Positions 9,099 through 18,458 of a stretch of DNA of 61,784 nt are shown in pieces (positions within the stretch are counted from its first letter, which is position 1; each line of letters opens with the position of its first letter). The notes beneath the pieces were generated by a model. That model was not told the origin of the DNA, ran no database searches, and worked only from the letters and a program-made list of their open reading frames with translations. The position numbers were made by a program, and so were the translations under genes. Source of the stretch: Halanaerobium saccharolyticum (GTDB taxonomy: Bacteria > Bacillota > Halanaerobiia > Halanaerobiales > Halanaerobiaceae); the NCBI RefSeq assembly GCF_003259895.1, contig NZ_QLME01000019.1, forward strand, positions 1-61,784, read 5' to 3'.

Positions 9099-10049
9099 TT
9101 GAATAATAAATTTGGAGCACTAGATTCAGTACGTTCTCTAGATGCTGGAATGAACAAAAAGAAGTGGATTAAAGAAAATTTGACAGGTTATGTATTTATT
9201 CTGCCCTGGTTAATTGGTTTTTTGGCTTTTTTAGCTTTTCCTTTACTCAGATCATTATATTATTCTCTGACTGAATATACTATTGTAGGTGATCCCAGCT
9301 GGGTAGGACTTCGCAATTATATTGAAATCTTTACTGATGATCCCAAATTCTGGACTTCACTTAAGGTAACTTTTTATTATGTTGTTTTTGCGGTACCTTT
9401 AAGGTTGGCAAGTGCTTTAGCTCTGGCTCTTGTTTTTAGAAAGGCAAGACCCTTTACTAATTTTTATCGAGCAGCATATTATGTACCTTCGATTCTAGGT
9501 GGAAGTGTTGCTATCTCAGTAATCTGGAGACAGTTATTTTCTTCACAGGGAGCTTTTAATGATTTTCTTGTTGCAATGGGAATTATGGGAGATAGAATTT
9601 CCTGGATTGGTCATCCTGATTATGCAATCTGGACAATAATTATTTTAGCTGCCTGGCAGTTTGGTTCACCGATGATCATCTTCCTGGCCGGATTAAAGCA
9701 GATTCCTAAAGGATTGTACGAGGCTGCAGAAATTGATGGAGCCGGGAAAATACAGCAGTTTTTCAGTGTGACCTTACCACTTTTAACCCCTGTTATTTTC
9801 TTTAATCTGATTATGCAGATGGTTAAGATGTTTATGGTCTTTACTCAGGTTTATATTATTACTGAGGGTGGTCCCTTAAATAGAACCCTGGTTTACGCTG
9901 TTTATCTTTATAGAAAAGGTATTTCCAATGGGTATTTAGGTTATGGTTCAGCCCTGGCCTGGATTATACTTGTTTTATTAACCATTGTTACTATCGTTTT
10001 ATTTAAAACATCCAACAAATGGGTATACTATGAGTCGGAAGGAGAATAA
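9099..10049 (+). CDS. CUT1 ABC transporter permease 1A (MalF/UgpA-like)
   Basis: Inner-membrane permease of 316 residues, six predicted TM helices. It carries the binding-protein-dependent transport EAA loop in the form EAAEIDGAGKIQQFFSVTLP, which docks on the ATPase. The start is the TTG at 9099 behind the SD AAGGAGGGAG; the first ATG lies 17 codons later and has no SD. It pairs with the permease at 10053 and the binding protein at 7691. The order SBP-permease-permease without an ATPase is typical of CUT1 systems served by a shared MsmX/MsmK-type ATPase encoded elsewhere (established for Firmicutes; inferred here). Confidence 0.92.
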   Translation: MNNKFGALDSVRSLDAGMNKKKWIKENLTGYVFILPWLIGFLAFLAFPLLRSLYYSLTEYTIVGDPSWVGLRNYIEIFTDDPKFWTSLKVTFYYVVFAVPLRLASALALALVFRKARPFTNFYRAAYYVPSILGGSVAISVIWRQLFSSQGAFNDFLVAMGIMGDRISWIGHPDYAIWTIIILAAWQFGSPMIIFLAGLKQIPKGLYEAAEIDGAGKIQQFFSVTLPLLTPVIFFNLIMQMVKMFMVFTQVYIITEGGPLNRTLVYAVYLYRKGISNGYLGYGSALAWIILVLLTIVTIVLFKTSNKWVYYESEGE

Positions 10050-10052
10050 TTG

Positions 10053-10898
10053 ATGAATTTAACCTTTAGTCAAAAAGAAAAAATTAAAAATATATTATTT
10101 CATGTATTGGTAGGCGGTTTTTGTTTCTTTATGCTTTACCCTTTACTCTGGATGGTAGCTGGCTCATTAAAAACATCAGGTAATGCGTTGAGTGCTACTT
10201 TATGGCCTCAAGCAATGCAGTTTAGTAATTTCCTGGAAGGATGGAGAGGTTTTGGAGGAGTTTCGTTTGCAGTGTTTTTTAGAAACTCATTCTTTATTGC
10301 TGGTACAGCTACAGTAGGTCAGATTATTTTAGCATCATTTTCTGCTTTTGGTTTTACCAGAACCAGATTTATCGGACAGAAATTCTGGTTTGCAATTATG
10401 ATCGCAACTGTTTTAGTTCCGGGGCAGATTTTAAGAATTCCTCAATACATAATGTTCAATCAGTGGGGCTGGGTGGGTTCATTTTTACCGGTAATTTTGC
10501 CGCAGATGTTACCTGTTCCGTTTTTTACATTTCTGATGGTGCAGTTTGTCAGAGGAATACCGAAAGAACTGGATGAAGCAGCAGAAATTGATGGCTGCAG
10601 TAAGTTTGGTATTTTCTTCAAGATTATTTTGCCTAACTTAAAGCCGGTATTAGTTACAGCTGGAATCTTTAGATTTTACTGGTCCTGGAATGATTTTATG
10701 ACACCATTGTTATATTTGCAGAGTGTTACAAAATATCCTGTATCAATTGCACTTAAAATGTTCTCTGATCCAAATGCGATTACAAACTGGGGAGCAATGT
10801 TTGCAATGACATTCCTGTCAATTCTGCCAACTATTATTCTCTTTATATTCTTCCAGAGATATTTAATCGATGGTGTAGCTTTTTCCGGTATTGATTGA
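10053..10898 (+). CDS. CUT1 ABC transporter permease 1B (MalG/UgpE-like)
   Basis: Second permease of 281 residues with six TM helices and the EAA loop DEAAEIDGCSKFGIFFKIIL. It ends in a short hydrophobic tail as expected for MalG-like subunits. A TTG at 10050 abuts the preceding stop, but the ATG at 10053 is better spaced from AAGGAG (10039-10044). It is tightly coupled to the upstream permease. No terminator is visible in the 167-bp gap to the next gene, so read-through into the uronate operon is possible. Confidence 0.92.
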   Translation: MNLTFSQKEKIKNILFHVLVGGFCFFMLYPLLWMVAGSLKTSGNALSATLWPQAMQFSNFLEGWRGFGGVSFAVFFRNSFFIAGTATVGQIILASFSAFGFTRTRFIGQKFWFAIMIATVLVPGQILRIPQYIMFNQWGWVGSFLPVILPQMLPVPFFTFLMVQFVRGIPKELDEAAEIDGCSKFGIFFKIILPNLKPVLVTAGIFRFYWSWNDFMTPLLYLQSVTKYPVSIALKMFSDPNAITNWGAMFAMTFLSILPTIILFIFFQRYLIDGVAFSGID

Positions 10899-11065
10899 TC
10901 AATATATATTTAACTTAAATAATGTTGAAAATATTATTATTGTTAAAAATATGTTTAGAAATTAGATATTTAATTAGTTACAATGAATTATGTAATCTTA
11001 GACACAGTTTTAACACTCCAAATTAAATAATTAAAGAAAGATATAACAAATAGGGGGTAGATTGA

Positions 11066-12289
11066 ATGTCAGAAGTAGGTTTTGCAGTTGTCGGTGTGCG
11101 AAATTTTGCTGGAAGTTATCTGCGTAATATAGAAGAATTAGAGGCAGAAGGTAAAATGAAATTGACAGCTGTGGTAGTAAATGATCAGGTGAATAACGCT
11201 GATAAAGTAAGAGAATTAAGACATAAGGGTATAGCTATTTTTAGTACTTATGAGAGCTTATTAAAAGAAGGTAAAGCCTGTGTAGATGTTATTGGTTTAC
11301 CTGTTTCAATTCCGACTCATGCAGAAATGGCAATTAAGGGTATGAAAGCAGGCTACAATATCTTATTAGAAAAGCCACCTGCACCCACAGTACAGGAAAT
11401 TGATGCAATGATAAGAACTGAAAAAGAAACTGGTAGATTTTGTTCTATAGGTTTTCAGTATATACACTCACATACAATTAGAAAGATCAAGCAGTTTATT
11501 TTAGATGGAAAACTGGGTGAACTTAAAGAAATAGCTGCTAAAGGTTTCTGGCCTCGTTTTAAATCATATTATGATCGTAATGAGTGGGCCGGAAAAAGTA
11601 TAGCAATGGGTCAGCTGGTTTTAGATGGACCAATGCACAATGCATTTGCCCATTATTTAAATAATATGATCTTTATTGCAGGTACTGATATGCATAGTTC
11701 TGCTCAGTTAAAAAGAGTAAGAGCTGAATTATATAGAGGCCACAGTTATATAGAGGCTGACGATAATTCCTGTCTGGAAGTTGAAACAACTACAGGTGCG
11801 AAAATCTATTTTTATGTAACTCATATTCCAGAGGAAAAACGAGATCCTGTTATGGAAATTGTTGGTTCTAAGGGTAAAATCACCTGGCAGATGAATGAAG
11901 AAACAAAAATTGAATTAAATAATGGTGAAGTTATTGAATTTGATAATGAAGGTTTAGATCCTAAAAAAGAGGTTTTCAGAATTGCAGCAGATAAAGATCT
12001 TTCTTTAATTGAAGATTTATACTGTACACCTGAAAACACAAGAAATTTTGTAGTAGCAATTAATGGAGCTTATGATTCTGCTCAAAAAGTAAAAGCTGTT
12101 CCTCAGGATTTAGTAGAGGAATTTACCAATGATAATGATGAATATCAGACAGTACTACCCGGAATTGATAAATTAATTGACCAGGCATTTGCTGAAAGAA
12201 AATTATTATCTGATTTAGATATTGACTGGACAGTTAAAACAGAATGGGTTAATGTAGAGAACTATCCTGGTTTTAATCCGTTTAATTAA
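11066..12289 (+). CDS. Gfo/Idh/MocA family NAD(P)-dependent oxidoreductase
   Basis: Cytoplasmic dehydrogenase of 407 residues. The N-terminal Rossmann fold begins near VVGVRNFAGSY, and the hallmark EKPP motif (usual form EKP) lies near residue 110. The C-terminal alpha/beta domain has the family's substrate region around GQLVLDGPMHNAFAHY. Family members oxidise or reduce sugars, inositols or sugar acids; the exact substrate is unknown. The first Rossmann glycine pattern is looser than canonical GxGxxG. Only 16 nt separate it from the old-yellow-enzyme-like gene, so the two are almost certainly co-translated and perhaps act on one substrate. SD is GGGGG before the ATG. Confidence 0.85.
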   Translation: MSEVGFAVVGVRNFAGSYLRNIEELEAEGKMKLTAVVVNDQVNNADKVRELRHKGIAIFSTYESLLKEGKACVDVIGLPVSIPTHAEMAIKGMKAGYNILLEKPPAPTVQEIDAMIRTEKETGRFCSIGFQYIHSHTIRKIKQFILDGKLGELKEIAAKGFWPRFKSYYDRNEWAGKSIAMGQLVLDGPMHNAFAHYLNNMIFIAGTDMHSSAQLKRVRAELYRGHSYIEADDNSCLEVETTTGAKIYFYVTHIPEEKRDPVMEIVGSKGKITWQMNEETKIELNNGEVIEFDNEGLDPKKEVFRIAADKDLSLIEDLYCTPENTRNFVVAINGAYDSAQKVKAVPQDLVEEFTNDNDEYQTVLPGIDKLIDQAFAERKLLSDLDIDWTVKTEWVNVENYPGFNPFN

Positions 12290-12305
12290 GGAAGGATTTG
12301 ATTAA

Positions 12306-13619
12306 ATGAAAGATCAAAAATTTAATTATAGTTCTCTCAAAGACCTGCGGGCAGATCTGTCTGAGATTGATTTCAAACTGCCTTTAACAGAGAACACAGA
12401 AATATTAAGTAAAGAAATTAAAATAGAAAATTCGATTATTCCAAATCGAGTTGCTATTCATCCAATGGAAGGTGCAGATTCAAATCCAGACGGCACCCCT
12501 TCGGATTTAACTAGAAGAAGGTATAAACGTTTTGCTAATGGTGGGGCCGGATTGATCTGGATGGAGGCAATAGCGGTAGATGATGCCGGACGAGCAAATA
12601 AGAGTCAGCTTTATTTAAAAGAAGATAATTTAGCTGAATTTAAAGATCTGATTGAGTTTATCAATAAAGAGTCCAGAGTCAATCCCTATGTGGTGGCTCA
12701 GCTGACTCACTCCGGTCGTTTTGGAGAAAATAACATAATAGCTTTTAGAGATAAAGATCTTGATCCGGTATCAATTGCAGAAAACGATTTCCATATTATC
12801 ACAGATTCAGAACTTGATCAGCTGCAGCTTAATTATTTAAAGGCTGCAGAATTGGCTGCGGAGGCAGGTTTTGACGCTGTTGACATTAAAAGCTGTCACC
12901 GTTATCTGCTGTCATCTCTGCTGGCTGCATTTGATAGAAAAGGTAAATACGGCGGTAGTTATAAAAATAGAACTCGTTTTTTAAGAGAAACGATCAAAAA
13001 AGTAAAAGAAAATGTGGATATAGATATTACCGTCCGTTTAAATATTTATGATGCAATACCGGGTGGCTGGGCTACAGATAAAAATGGCGAACCCGAGCTG
13101 GGGGAAAGTGCAAAATTGATTAAAGACTTAGAATCACTTGGAGCAAAGATGATAAATGTTACTGCCAGCACTCCCTATTTAAAGCCACATGTTAATCGTC
13201 CTTATGATAAGGGAGGCTATAAACCGCCAGAGCATCCACTGCGTGGGGTACAGAGATTACTGGAGCTGACTAAATTTACCAGAGATAACTTAAATCAGAC
13301 TCTGGTTCTTGGAACAGGATTTAGCTGGCTGCGTCAGTATGGTGCTAATGCAGCAGCTGGAATGATAGCGGCTGGCTGGACAGATCTTGCCGGTTTTGGT
13401 CGTCAGGCATTTGCTTATCCTGATTTTGTAAATGATATTTTTGAAAAAGGAGAAATGGATAAATCAAAAGTCTGCATCAGCTGCAGTAAGTGTGCAGAAC
13501 TTAAAGCAGCAAAAAAGAAAGCTGGCTGTGTAATTAGAGACCAGGAAATTTATCTTCCAATTTATCGAGAACTGCAGCAGGAAAAGAAAGCTGATAAGCT
13601 AGAAGCTGTCAGTAATTAA
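12306..13619 (+). CDS. Old yellow enzyme-like NADH:flavin oxidoreductase
   Basis: FMN-dependent TIM-barrel ene-reductase-like protein of 437 residues, cytoplasmic. Family segments visible are NRVAIHPMEG, AQLTHSGRFG, GFDAVDIKSCHRYLLSS with the KYGGSYKNRTRF continuation, and GTGFSW. The normal HGAH active-site sequence is replaced by KSCH, keeping only the last His. The C-terminus has Cys residues spaced C-x2-C-x2-C-x11-C, resembling but not identical to the 4Fe-4S site of 2,4-dienoyl-CoA reductase (normally C-x2-C-x3-C-x11-C). The FAD/NADPH domains of that larger enzyme are absent. It is co-transcribed with the Gfo/Idh/MocA gene (16-nt gap). Substrate unknown; an unsaturated or keto uronide is a speculative candidate. 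Confidence 0.82.
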   Translation: MKDQKFNYSSLKDLRADLSEIDFKLPLTENTEILSKEIKIENSIIPNRVAIHPMEGADSNPDGTPSDLTRRRYKRFANGGAGLIWMEAIAVDDAGRANKSQLYLKEDNLAEFKDLIEFINKESRVNPYVVAQLTHSGRFGENNIIAFRDKDLDPVSIAENDFHIITDSELDQLQLNYLKAAELAAEAGFDAVDIKSCHRYLLSSLLAAFDRKGKYGGSYKNRTRFLRETIKKVKENVDIDITVRLNIYDAIPGGWATDKNGEPELGESAKLIKDLESLGAKMINVTASTPYLKPHVNRPYDKGGYKPPEHPLRGVQRLLELTKFTRDNLNQTLVLGTGFSWLRQYGANAAAGMIAAGWTDLAGFGRQAFAYPDFVNDIFEKGEMDKSKVCISCSKCAELKAAKKKAGCVIRDQEIYLPIYRELQQEKKADKLEAVSN

Positions 13620-13670
13620 ATTAATTTAATGTATTCAAACAATAATTGAGCTAATAATTGAATAAAATGA

Positions 13671-13711
13671 CAAATTACTTTATTGTAATTTGAGTATATT
13701 TTTAGTATTAT
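13671..13711 (+). promoter_or_regulatory. Candidate promoter and inverted repeat before uxaB
   Basis: Inverted repeat CAAATTAC-N6-GTAATTTG (13671-13692) overlaps a -35-like TTGTAA (13683-13688), then 17 nt to TATTAT (13706-13711). It could be an internal promoter with its own operator, distinct from the LacI-type sites. Confidence 0.4.
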
Positions 13712-13765
13712 AGATCCGAAGGGTAAAATAGAATTTTATATTTTTAAATTTAAAGGGGGCAAATA

Positions 13766-15304
13766 ATGTCTGAAAATAATTTACCGATGCTAGATCGTGA
13801 ATATTTAGAATCTGAGCTGCTGGGTACAGAATTAGCTGATTTTCCAGCTGAGGTTCTTGACTATCCAGAAAAAGTTGTACAGATCGGAGAAGGTAATTTT
13901 TTAAGAGCCTTTGTTGATTGGATGTTCCATACTATGAATAAAAAAGGAATTTTCAAGGGCAGAACCGTTGTTGTGCAGCCGATTAGAGAAGGTAGAATCT
14001 CTAATTTAAATGAACAGGATGGATTATATACTCTCTATTTAAGAGGTATAGAAAATGGGAAAGAAGTTAATAAAAAAGAGATAATGACAGCAATTTCCCG
14101 GGGTATTGAATCATATACTCAGTGGGAAGAATATTTAAAACTTGCTGAAAATCCAGCCATAGAATTTGTAGTATCTAATACTACAGAAGCTGGTATTACT
14201 TATAATGAAGACGATAAATTGAGTGATACACCTCCAGAATCATATCCTGGTAAACTGACTGCTTATCTTTACCGCCGTTACCAGACTTTTAATGGAGATG
14301 CTGATAAGGGTATGGTAATTATTCCGGTTGAATTAATTGATCGTAATGGAGATAATCTAAAACGGATTATCCTGCAGCTGGCGGAAGACTGGAAATTAGA
14401 GACCGGATTTTCCGAGTGGATTAAAGAGTCGAATCATTTTCTAAATACACTTGTTGACCGAATTGTAACGGGATATCCTTTCAATGAAATTGATGAACTG
14501 GAATCCGAATTGGGTTATCATGATCAGAATCTGGATACTGGAGAGATCTTTCACCTCTGGGTTATTGAAGGTGATGAGAGCTTAAAAGAAAAATTACCAT
14601 TCCATAAAGCTGGATTGAATGTAAAGTGGGTTGATGATTTAACACCTTACAGAACAACTAAAGTAAGAATTTTAAATGGAGCTCATACTTCAACAGTACC
14701 TGTATCCTACTTAGCTGGTATTGATCTGGTTAGAGATGCAGTAAATGATGAGCTTGTAGGTGAATTTATAAATCAGGCAGTTTTTGAAGATATTATTCCA
14801 ACTCTGGATGCAGATGAGGAAGAATTAGAAGATTTTGCCTCTAAGATTTTTGAACGCTTTAAAAATCCATATATTGACCATAAATGGCTTGATATATCCC
14901 TGAATTCAACTTCTAAATTTAAAACAAGAGTATTGCCTTCACTGGTTCAGCATATTGAAGAATATGATAAGGTTCCTGATCGTTTAAGCTTTGCTTTAGC
15001 TTCTTTGATTCATTTTTATCACGGAACCAAATTAGCGGAAGGTAAACTTGTTGCATATCGCGATGGAGAAAAATATTTAATTCGTGATGATCAGGATGCA
15101 CTAAAATACTTTGCTGGACTCTGGACTAAATTTGAAGCCGAAGAACTTAGCCTGGCTGAATTAGGAAAAGATGTGCTGGCAAATAAAAATTTCTGGGATA
15201 GAGATTTAAATGAACTTTCTGGTCTGACTGATTCCTTAATTAATAATTTAAAAATGATTAAAAAAGAAGGAATGAAAGAAAGTTTAGAGAAATTAATTAA
15301 ATAG
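13766..15304 (+). CDS. uxaB: Tagaturonate reductase (altronate oxidoreductase)
   Basis: Catalyses D-tagaturonate + NADH to D-altronate, second step of the isomerase route of galacturonate catabolism. 512 residues, mannitol dehydrogenase superfamily. The N-terminal cofactor region includes VVQIGEGNFLRAFVDWM, and the C-terminal domain has RILNGAHTS followed by the family Lys/His-rich segment around FKTRVLPSL. Slightly longer than the E. coli enzyme as I recall it (about 480). Strong SD (AAAGGGGG) precedes the ATG. It is the first of four consecutive uronate genes (uxaB, uxaE, uxaC, uxaA). Fructuronate reductase UxuB is a paralogous alternative, but adjacency to UxaA supports UxaB. Confidence 0.9.
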   Translation: MSENNLPMLDREYLESELLGTELADFPAEVLDYPEKVVQIGEGNFLRAFVDWMFHTMNKKGIFKGRTVVVQPIREGRISNLNEQDGLYTLYLRGIENGKEVNKKEIMTAISRGIESYTQWEEYLKLAENPAIEFVVSNTTEAGITYNEDDKLSDTPPESYPGKLTAYLYRRYQTFNGDADKGMVIIPVELIDRNGDNLKRIILQLAEDWKLETGFSEWIKESNHFLNTLVDRIVTGYPFNEIDELESELGYHDQNLDTGEIFHLWVIEGDESLKEKLPFHKAGLNVKWVDDLTPYRTTKVRILNGAHTSTVPVSYLAGIDLVRDAVNDELVGEFINQAVFEDIIPTLDADEEELEDFASKIFERFKNPYIDHKWLDISLNSTSKFKTRVLPSLVQHIEEYDKVPDRLSFALASLIHFYHGTKLAEGKLVAYRDGEKYLIRDDQDALKYFAGLWTKFEAEELSLAELGKDVLANKNFWDRDLNELSGLTDSLINNLKMIKKEGMKESLEKLIK

Positions 15305-15314
15305 ATAAACATAT

Positions 15315-15343
15315 AATATCCTCACTATTTAAGTGAGGATATT
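15315..15343 (+). terminator. Intercistronic stem-loop uxaB-uxaE
   Basis: Perfect 12-bp stem AATATCCTCACT / AGTGAGGATATT with a 5-nt loop, no strong T run. Likely processing or partial termination inside the operon. Confidence 0.65.
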
Positions 15344-15383
15344 CTTGCTGAATATTGTTTCTCAAACTTAAGGAGGTAATATT

Positions 15384-16907
15384 ATGTCCTGGAAAGATTT
15401 TGCGGAAGAACTTGTTGGTACTTCAAAAGAGGCTGTTAAAAAAGTTGCTGAATATGCTGAAGATTATCGGATTTATCCCCGTTCTATTATTAAAGAAGGG
15501 AAGTCATTTTATTTTCTGGCTAAAGTTGATCAGAAAAAGAAACTGGTGATTTTGAACAAAAGTAAGAATTTTGAACTTTTTGAAGGTGAAACTGAAGAAC
15601 TGGCAGGCTTTAAGGCGAAAGTTGCCCCACTAAGCCACTATAATGCAGAAATTTTGAGAGATATATTTCCGTTTGCTGCTCCTCGAGCTTTAGGAAATCA
15701 GTCTCCCAGCATTGGACTTGGAGATCGTCTGGGAATTGCAACACCGGGGCATATTAAAGCTGTTAAAGATAGCGATGCTCTACCTGTATTTGCACAGCAG
15801 TCGGTAAGAGAACTCAATTTAACCGGTAGAACATTTAAATCGGTACTTGATGATGTTAGCTGGGCAGTTTTTCAGGAAGGATATCAGGATGGATTTGCTG
15901 CAGATGCTGATCATTTAAAAGAAAAACCTGATATTGAGAATGCTTTAGAACTTGGATATAGTATGTTAACTTTAGATTGTACAGAATATATCAATGATAA
16001 TCTTGATCAAATGTCAGATACTGAAATAGAAGAGGCCTATCAGGAAGTACCTGATTATTTAAAAGATGGTCTGGAAGATCAGTATTTAGATAAAACTTTT
16101 GTACTCAATTCCGGTTATCAGCTTGAATATAATCAGGATAATTTCAAAAAAATAGTATTAATTTATTACAAGATGCTTGATTTTGCAAAGGAGATTCAGC
16201 ACCTGATCAAAAAATCAAATAGGGATGTAGACTTTGAAATTTCAATTGATGAGACTTCAACTCCTACTACCCCAGAAGCCCATTTCTTTGTGGCAAATGA
16301 ATTACAAAGAAATAATATTGATGTTAATTCTCTGGCTCCTCGTTTTGTTGGGGAATTTCAGAAGGGTATTGATTATATTGGTGATCTGGAGCAGTTTGAA
16401 AAAGAATTTAAAATTCATGCTGATATTGCAGAACGTTTTGGCTATAAATTAAGTATCCATTCTGGTAGTGATAAATTTAGCGTTTTCCCAATTATTGGAC
16501 GTCATACTCAGGGGAGAGTGCATGTTAAAACTGCTGGTACTAACTGGTTGGAAGCAATTAGAGTAGTTGCTGAAAACGACCCTTCATTATATCGGGATAT
16601 TCATGCTTATGCTCTAGAAAAATTCGAAGCAGCTAAAGAATTCTATCATGTGACAACTGATCTTTCACAACTACCGGAGCTGGCACAGCTTAGTGACCAG
16701 GAACTGGGAGAGTTGTTAGAAATTGATGAAGTAAGACAGCTGCTGCATATTACCTATGGTTTTATACTTCAGGATAAAAAAGATGGACGTTATATTTTTA
16801 GAGACAAATTATATAAATTCTGGGATGAACATGATAAGGAATACCGCCGAGCTTTAGAAAGACATATCGGAAAACATCTGAGCAAACTTGGGTTTTACAA
16901 AAAATAA
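15384..16907 (+). CDS. uxaE: Tagaturonate epimerase (tagaturonate/fructuronate)
   Basis: 507-residue cytoplasmic enzyme matching the UxaE family first assigned in Thermotoga, which epimerises D-tagaturonate to D-fructuronate and so joins the galacturonate branch to the mannonate branch. Recognised by overall length and segments such as FAAPRALGNQSPSIGLGDRL, GYQDGFAADADHLK and SIHSGSDKFSVFPIIGRHTQ, which contain conserved acidic and His residues suitable for metal binding. The ATG has an AAGGAGG SD. Its presence beside UxaB and UxaA gives the cell a choice between altronate and mannonate routes; no mannonate genes (uxuA/uxuB) are in the window. Confidence 0.85.
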   Translation: MSWKDFAEELVGTSKEAVKKVAEYAEDYRIYPRSIIKEGKSFYFLAKVDQKKKLVILNKSKNFELFEGETEELAGFKAKVAPLSHYNAEILRDIFPFAAPRALGNQSPSIGLGDRLGIATPGHIKAVKDSDALPVFAQQSVRELNLTGRTFKSVLDDVSWAVFQEGYQDGFAADADHLKEKPDIENALELGYSMLTLDCTEYINDNLDQMSDTEIEEAYQEVPDYLKDGLEDQYLDKTFVLNSGYQLEYNQDNFKKIVLIYYKMLDFAKEIQHLIKKSNRDVDFEISIDETSTPTTPEAHFFVANELQRNNIDVNSLAPRFVGEFQKGIDYIGDLEQFEKEFKIHADIAERFGYKLSIHSGSDKFSVFPIIGRHTQGRVHVKTAGTNWLEAIRVVAENDPSLYRDIHAYALEKFEAAKEFYHVTTDLSQLPELAQLSDQELGELLEIDEVRQLLHITYGFILQDKKDGRYIFRDKLYKFWDEHDKEYRRALERHIGKHLSKLGFYKK

Positions 16908-16960
16908 TTTATTTTATGATTAGTTATGGATTTTAATTAAAATAGATGATATTATGATTA

Positions 16961-16974
16961 TGAAAACATTTTCA
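16961..16974. promoter_or_regulatory. LacI/cre-like palindrome before uxaC
   Basis: TGAAAACATTTTCA, a palindrome apart from the central CA, 31 nt before the uxaC ATG. It resembles both the locus operator core (AAAACATTTT, identical to O2 at 7469) and a catabolite-responsive element, from which it differs at the central CG. Confidence 0.5.
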
Positions 16975-17004
16975 AAAGTTAAATATCACATTAGGAGGAA
17001 TAAA

Positions 17005-18378
17005 ATGGCTTTTTTAGATAAAAATTATTTACTTGAAGGTGAAACAGCAAAAAAATTATACAAAGAAATTGAAAATTTACCGATTTTAGATGCACATAAC
17101 CACGGAGATGTGCCAGAAATTTTAGCCAATGAAGGCTGGAATGATATTTGGGAGGTTGAAGCTGAGACTGACCATTATGTCTGGGAAATGATGCGTAAAA
17201 GAGGTGTGCCGGAAGAAAGGATTACTGGAGATGCTTCCAATAAAGAAAAGTGGATGGCTTTAGCAAAAATCTTTCCAGAAATTGCAGGAAATCCAACCTA
17301 TGAGTGGGTACATCTTGACTTAAAACGCCGTTTTGGAATTGAGGAGCCTATTTCTGAGCATACAGCAGAGATGATCTGGGAAAAAACTAAGAATATGCTG
17401 GCTAAAGAAGAAATGAGCCCCCAGAATTTATTAAAAGAAATGAATGTTGAGATTATGTGTACTACAGATGAGCCATATTCTCGCCTGGAAAATCATAAAA
17501 AAGCAAAAGAAGAGGTAGAAGGAGTAAAGATTCTTCCTACCTGGCGTCCTGATAAAATAATGAATATTGAGCACCAAAATTGGTCTGAGTATGTTGAAAA
17601 ATTAGGAGATGCTTATGAGCAGGATGTTAACGATTTAGATGGTCTTTTAACTGCTCTTAAAAAGTCTCACGATTACTTTGATGAAATGGGCTGTGTAGCC
17701 AGTGACCACGGGATTGTGGAGCCAATTTCTTATAAAGTTGAGAAGTCAAAGTCTGCTGAGATTTATAAAAAAGCAGTAAATGGTGAAGAATTAACTGAAG
17801 CAGAAGTTAGAGATTTTAAAGCCTTTACTTTAGTTGAATTCGCTAAATTAAATAAAGAGAGTGGCTGGGTAACCCAGCTGCATATCGGAGCTGTTAGAGA
17901 CTATCGCGACAACCTTTATGAAAACTTAGGCCCTGATACAGGTGGGGATATTTCTAATAGTGATATTGAGCTAGCTGAGAATCTGAAGTATTTTGTTAAT
18001 AAATTTGATTCTGAGTTAGACATCGTGCTTTATACAATGGAGCCAACTCACTGGTTTACAGCTTCTACAATTTCCAGAGCTTTTCCAAATGTTTCATTAG
18101 GAGCTCCCTGGTGGTTAACTGATAGTCCTTTTGGAATGGAAAGACAGCTGCAGCAGGTTACAACTGTAGATTTATTTTATAATCTTGCAGGGATGGTAAC
18201 AGACTCCAGAAAATTAATGTCTTATTCTTCTCGTTCAGAAATGTTTAGAAGAACCTTAGCCAATGTTGTCGGCCGTCAGGTTGATCGTGGTAGAATGCCT
18301 TACAGTGTAGCAGCAGATCTGGTTGCACATGTAAGTTACTACGGACCAAAGAAATTGTTCTTTAAAAATGTAAAATAA
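17005..18378 (+). CDS. uxaC: Uronate (glucuronate/galacturonate) isomerase
   Basis: Converts D-galacturonate to D-tagaturonate and D-glucuronate to D-fructuronate, the entry step of the pathway. 457 residues, close to the E. coli enzyme. Amidohydrolase-like TIM barrel with the early metal/active-site motif LDAHNHGD near residue 30, and QLHIGAVRDYR and GAPWWLTDSP further on. An in-frame ATG at 16954 would swallow the palindrome at 16961; the ATG at 17005 has a strong AGGAGG SD (16993-16998) and is preferred. It lies between uxaE and uxaA, with a stem-loop after it. Confidence 0.93.
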   Translation: MAFLDKNYLLEGETAKKLYKEIENLPILDAHNHGDVPEILANEGWNDIWEVEAETDHYVWEMMRKRGVPEERITGDASNKEKWMALAKIFPEIAGNPTYEWVHLDLKRRFGIEEPISEHTAEMIWEKTKNMLAKEEMSPQNLLKEMNVEIMCTTDEPYSRLENHKKAKEEVEGVKILPTWRPDKIMNIEHQNWSEYVEKLGDAYEQDVNDLDGLLTALKKSHDYFDEMGCVASDHGIVEPISYKVEKSKSAEIYKKAVNGEELTEAEVRDFKAFTLVEFAKLNKESGWVTQLHIGAVRDYRDNLYENLGPDTGGDISNSDIELAENLKYFVNKFDSELDIVLYTMEPTHWFTASTISRAFPNVSLGAPWWLTDSPFGMERQLQQVTTVDLFYNLAGMVTDSRKLMSYSSRSEMFRRTLANVVGRQVDRGRMPYSVAADLVAHVSYYGPKKLFFKNVK

Positions 18379-18404
18379 GCTATTAAATAATCAAATATAT
18401 ATTT

Positions 18405-18437
18405 AAATAGCCTGGGATGTACTATTCCAGGCTATTT
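18405..18437 (+). terminator. Intercistronic stem-loop uxaC-uxaA
   Basis: AAATAGCCTGG / CCAGGCTATTT, 11 bp perfect and extendable by a G-U and an A-U pair, followed by only a short T stretch, 24 nt before the uxaA ATG. Confidence 0.65.
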
Positions 18438-18458
18438 TAGAATAAAAAGGAGGTTCTT

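Noticed and set aside
16961-16974. True catabolite-responsive element (cre)
   Set aside because: Centre is CA rather than the conserved CG, and the AAAACATTTT core equals that of operator O2; kept as LacI/cre-like without assigning CcpA.
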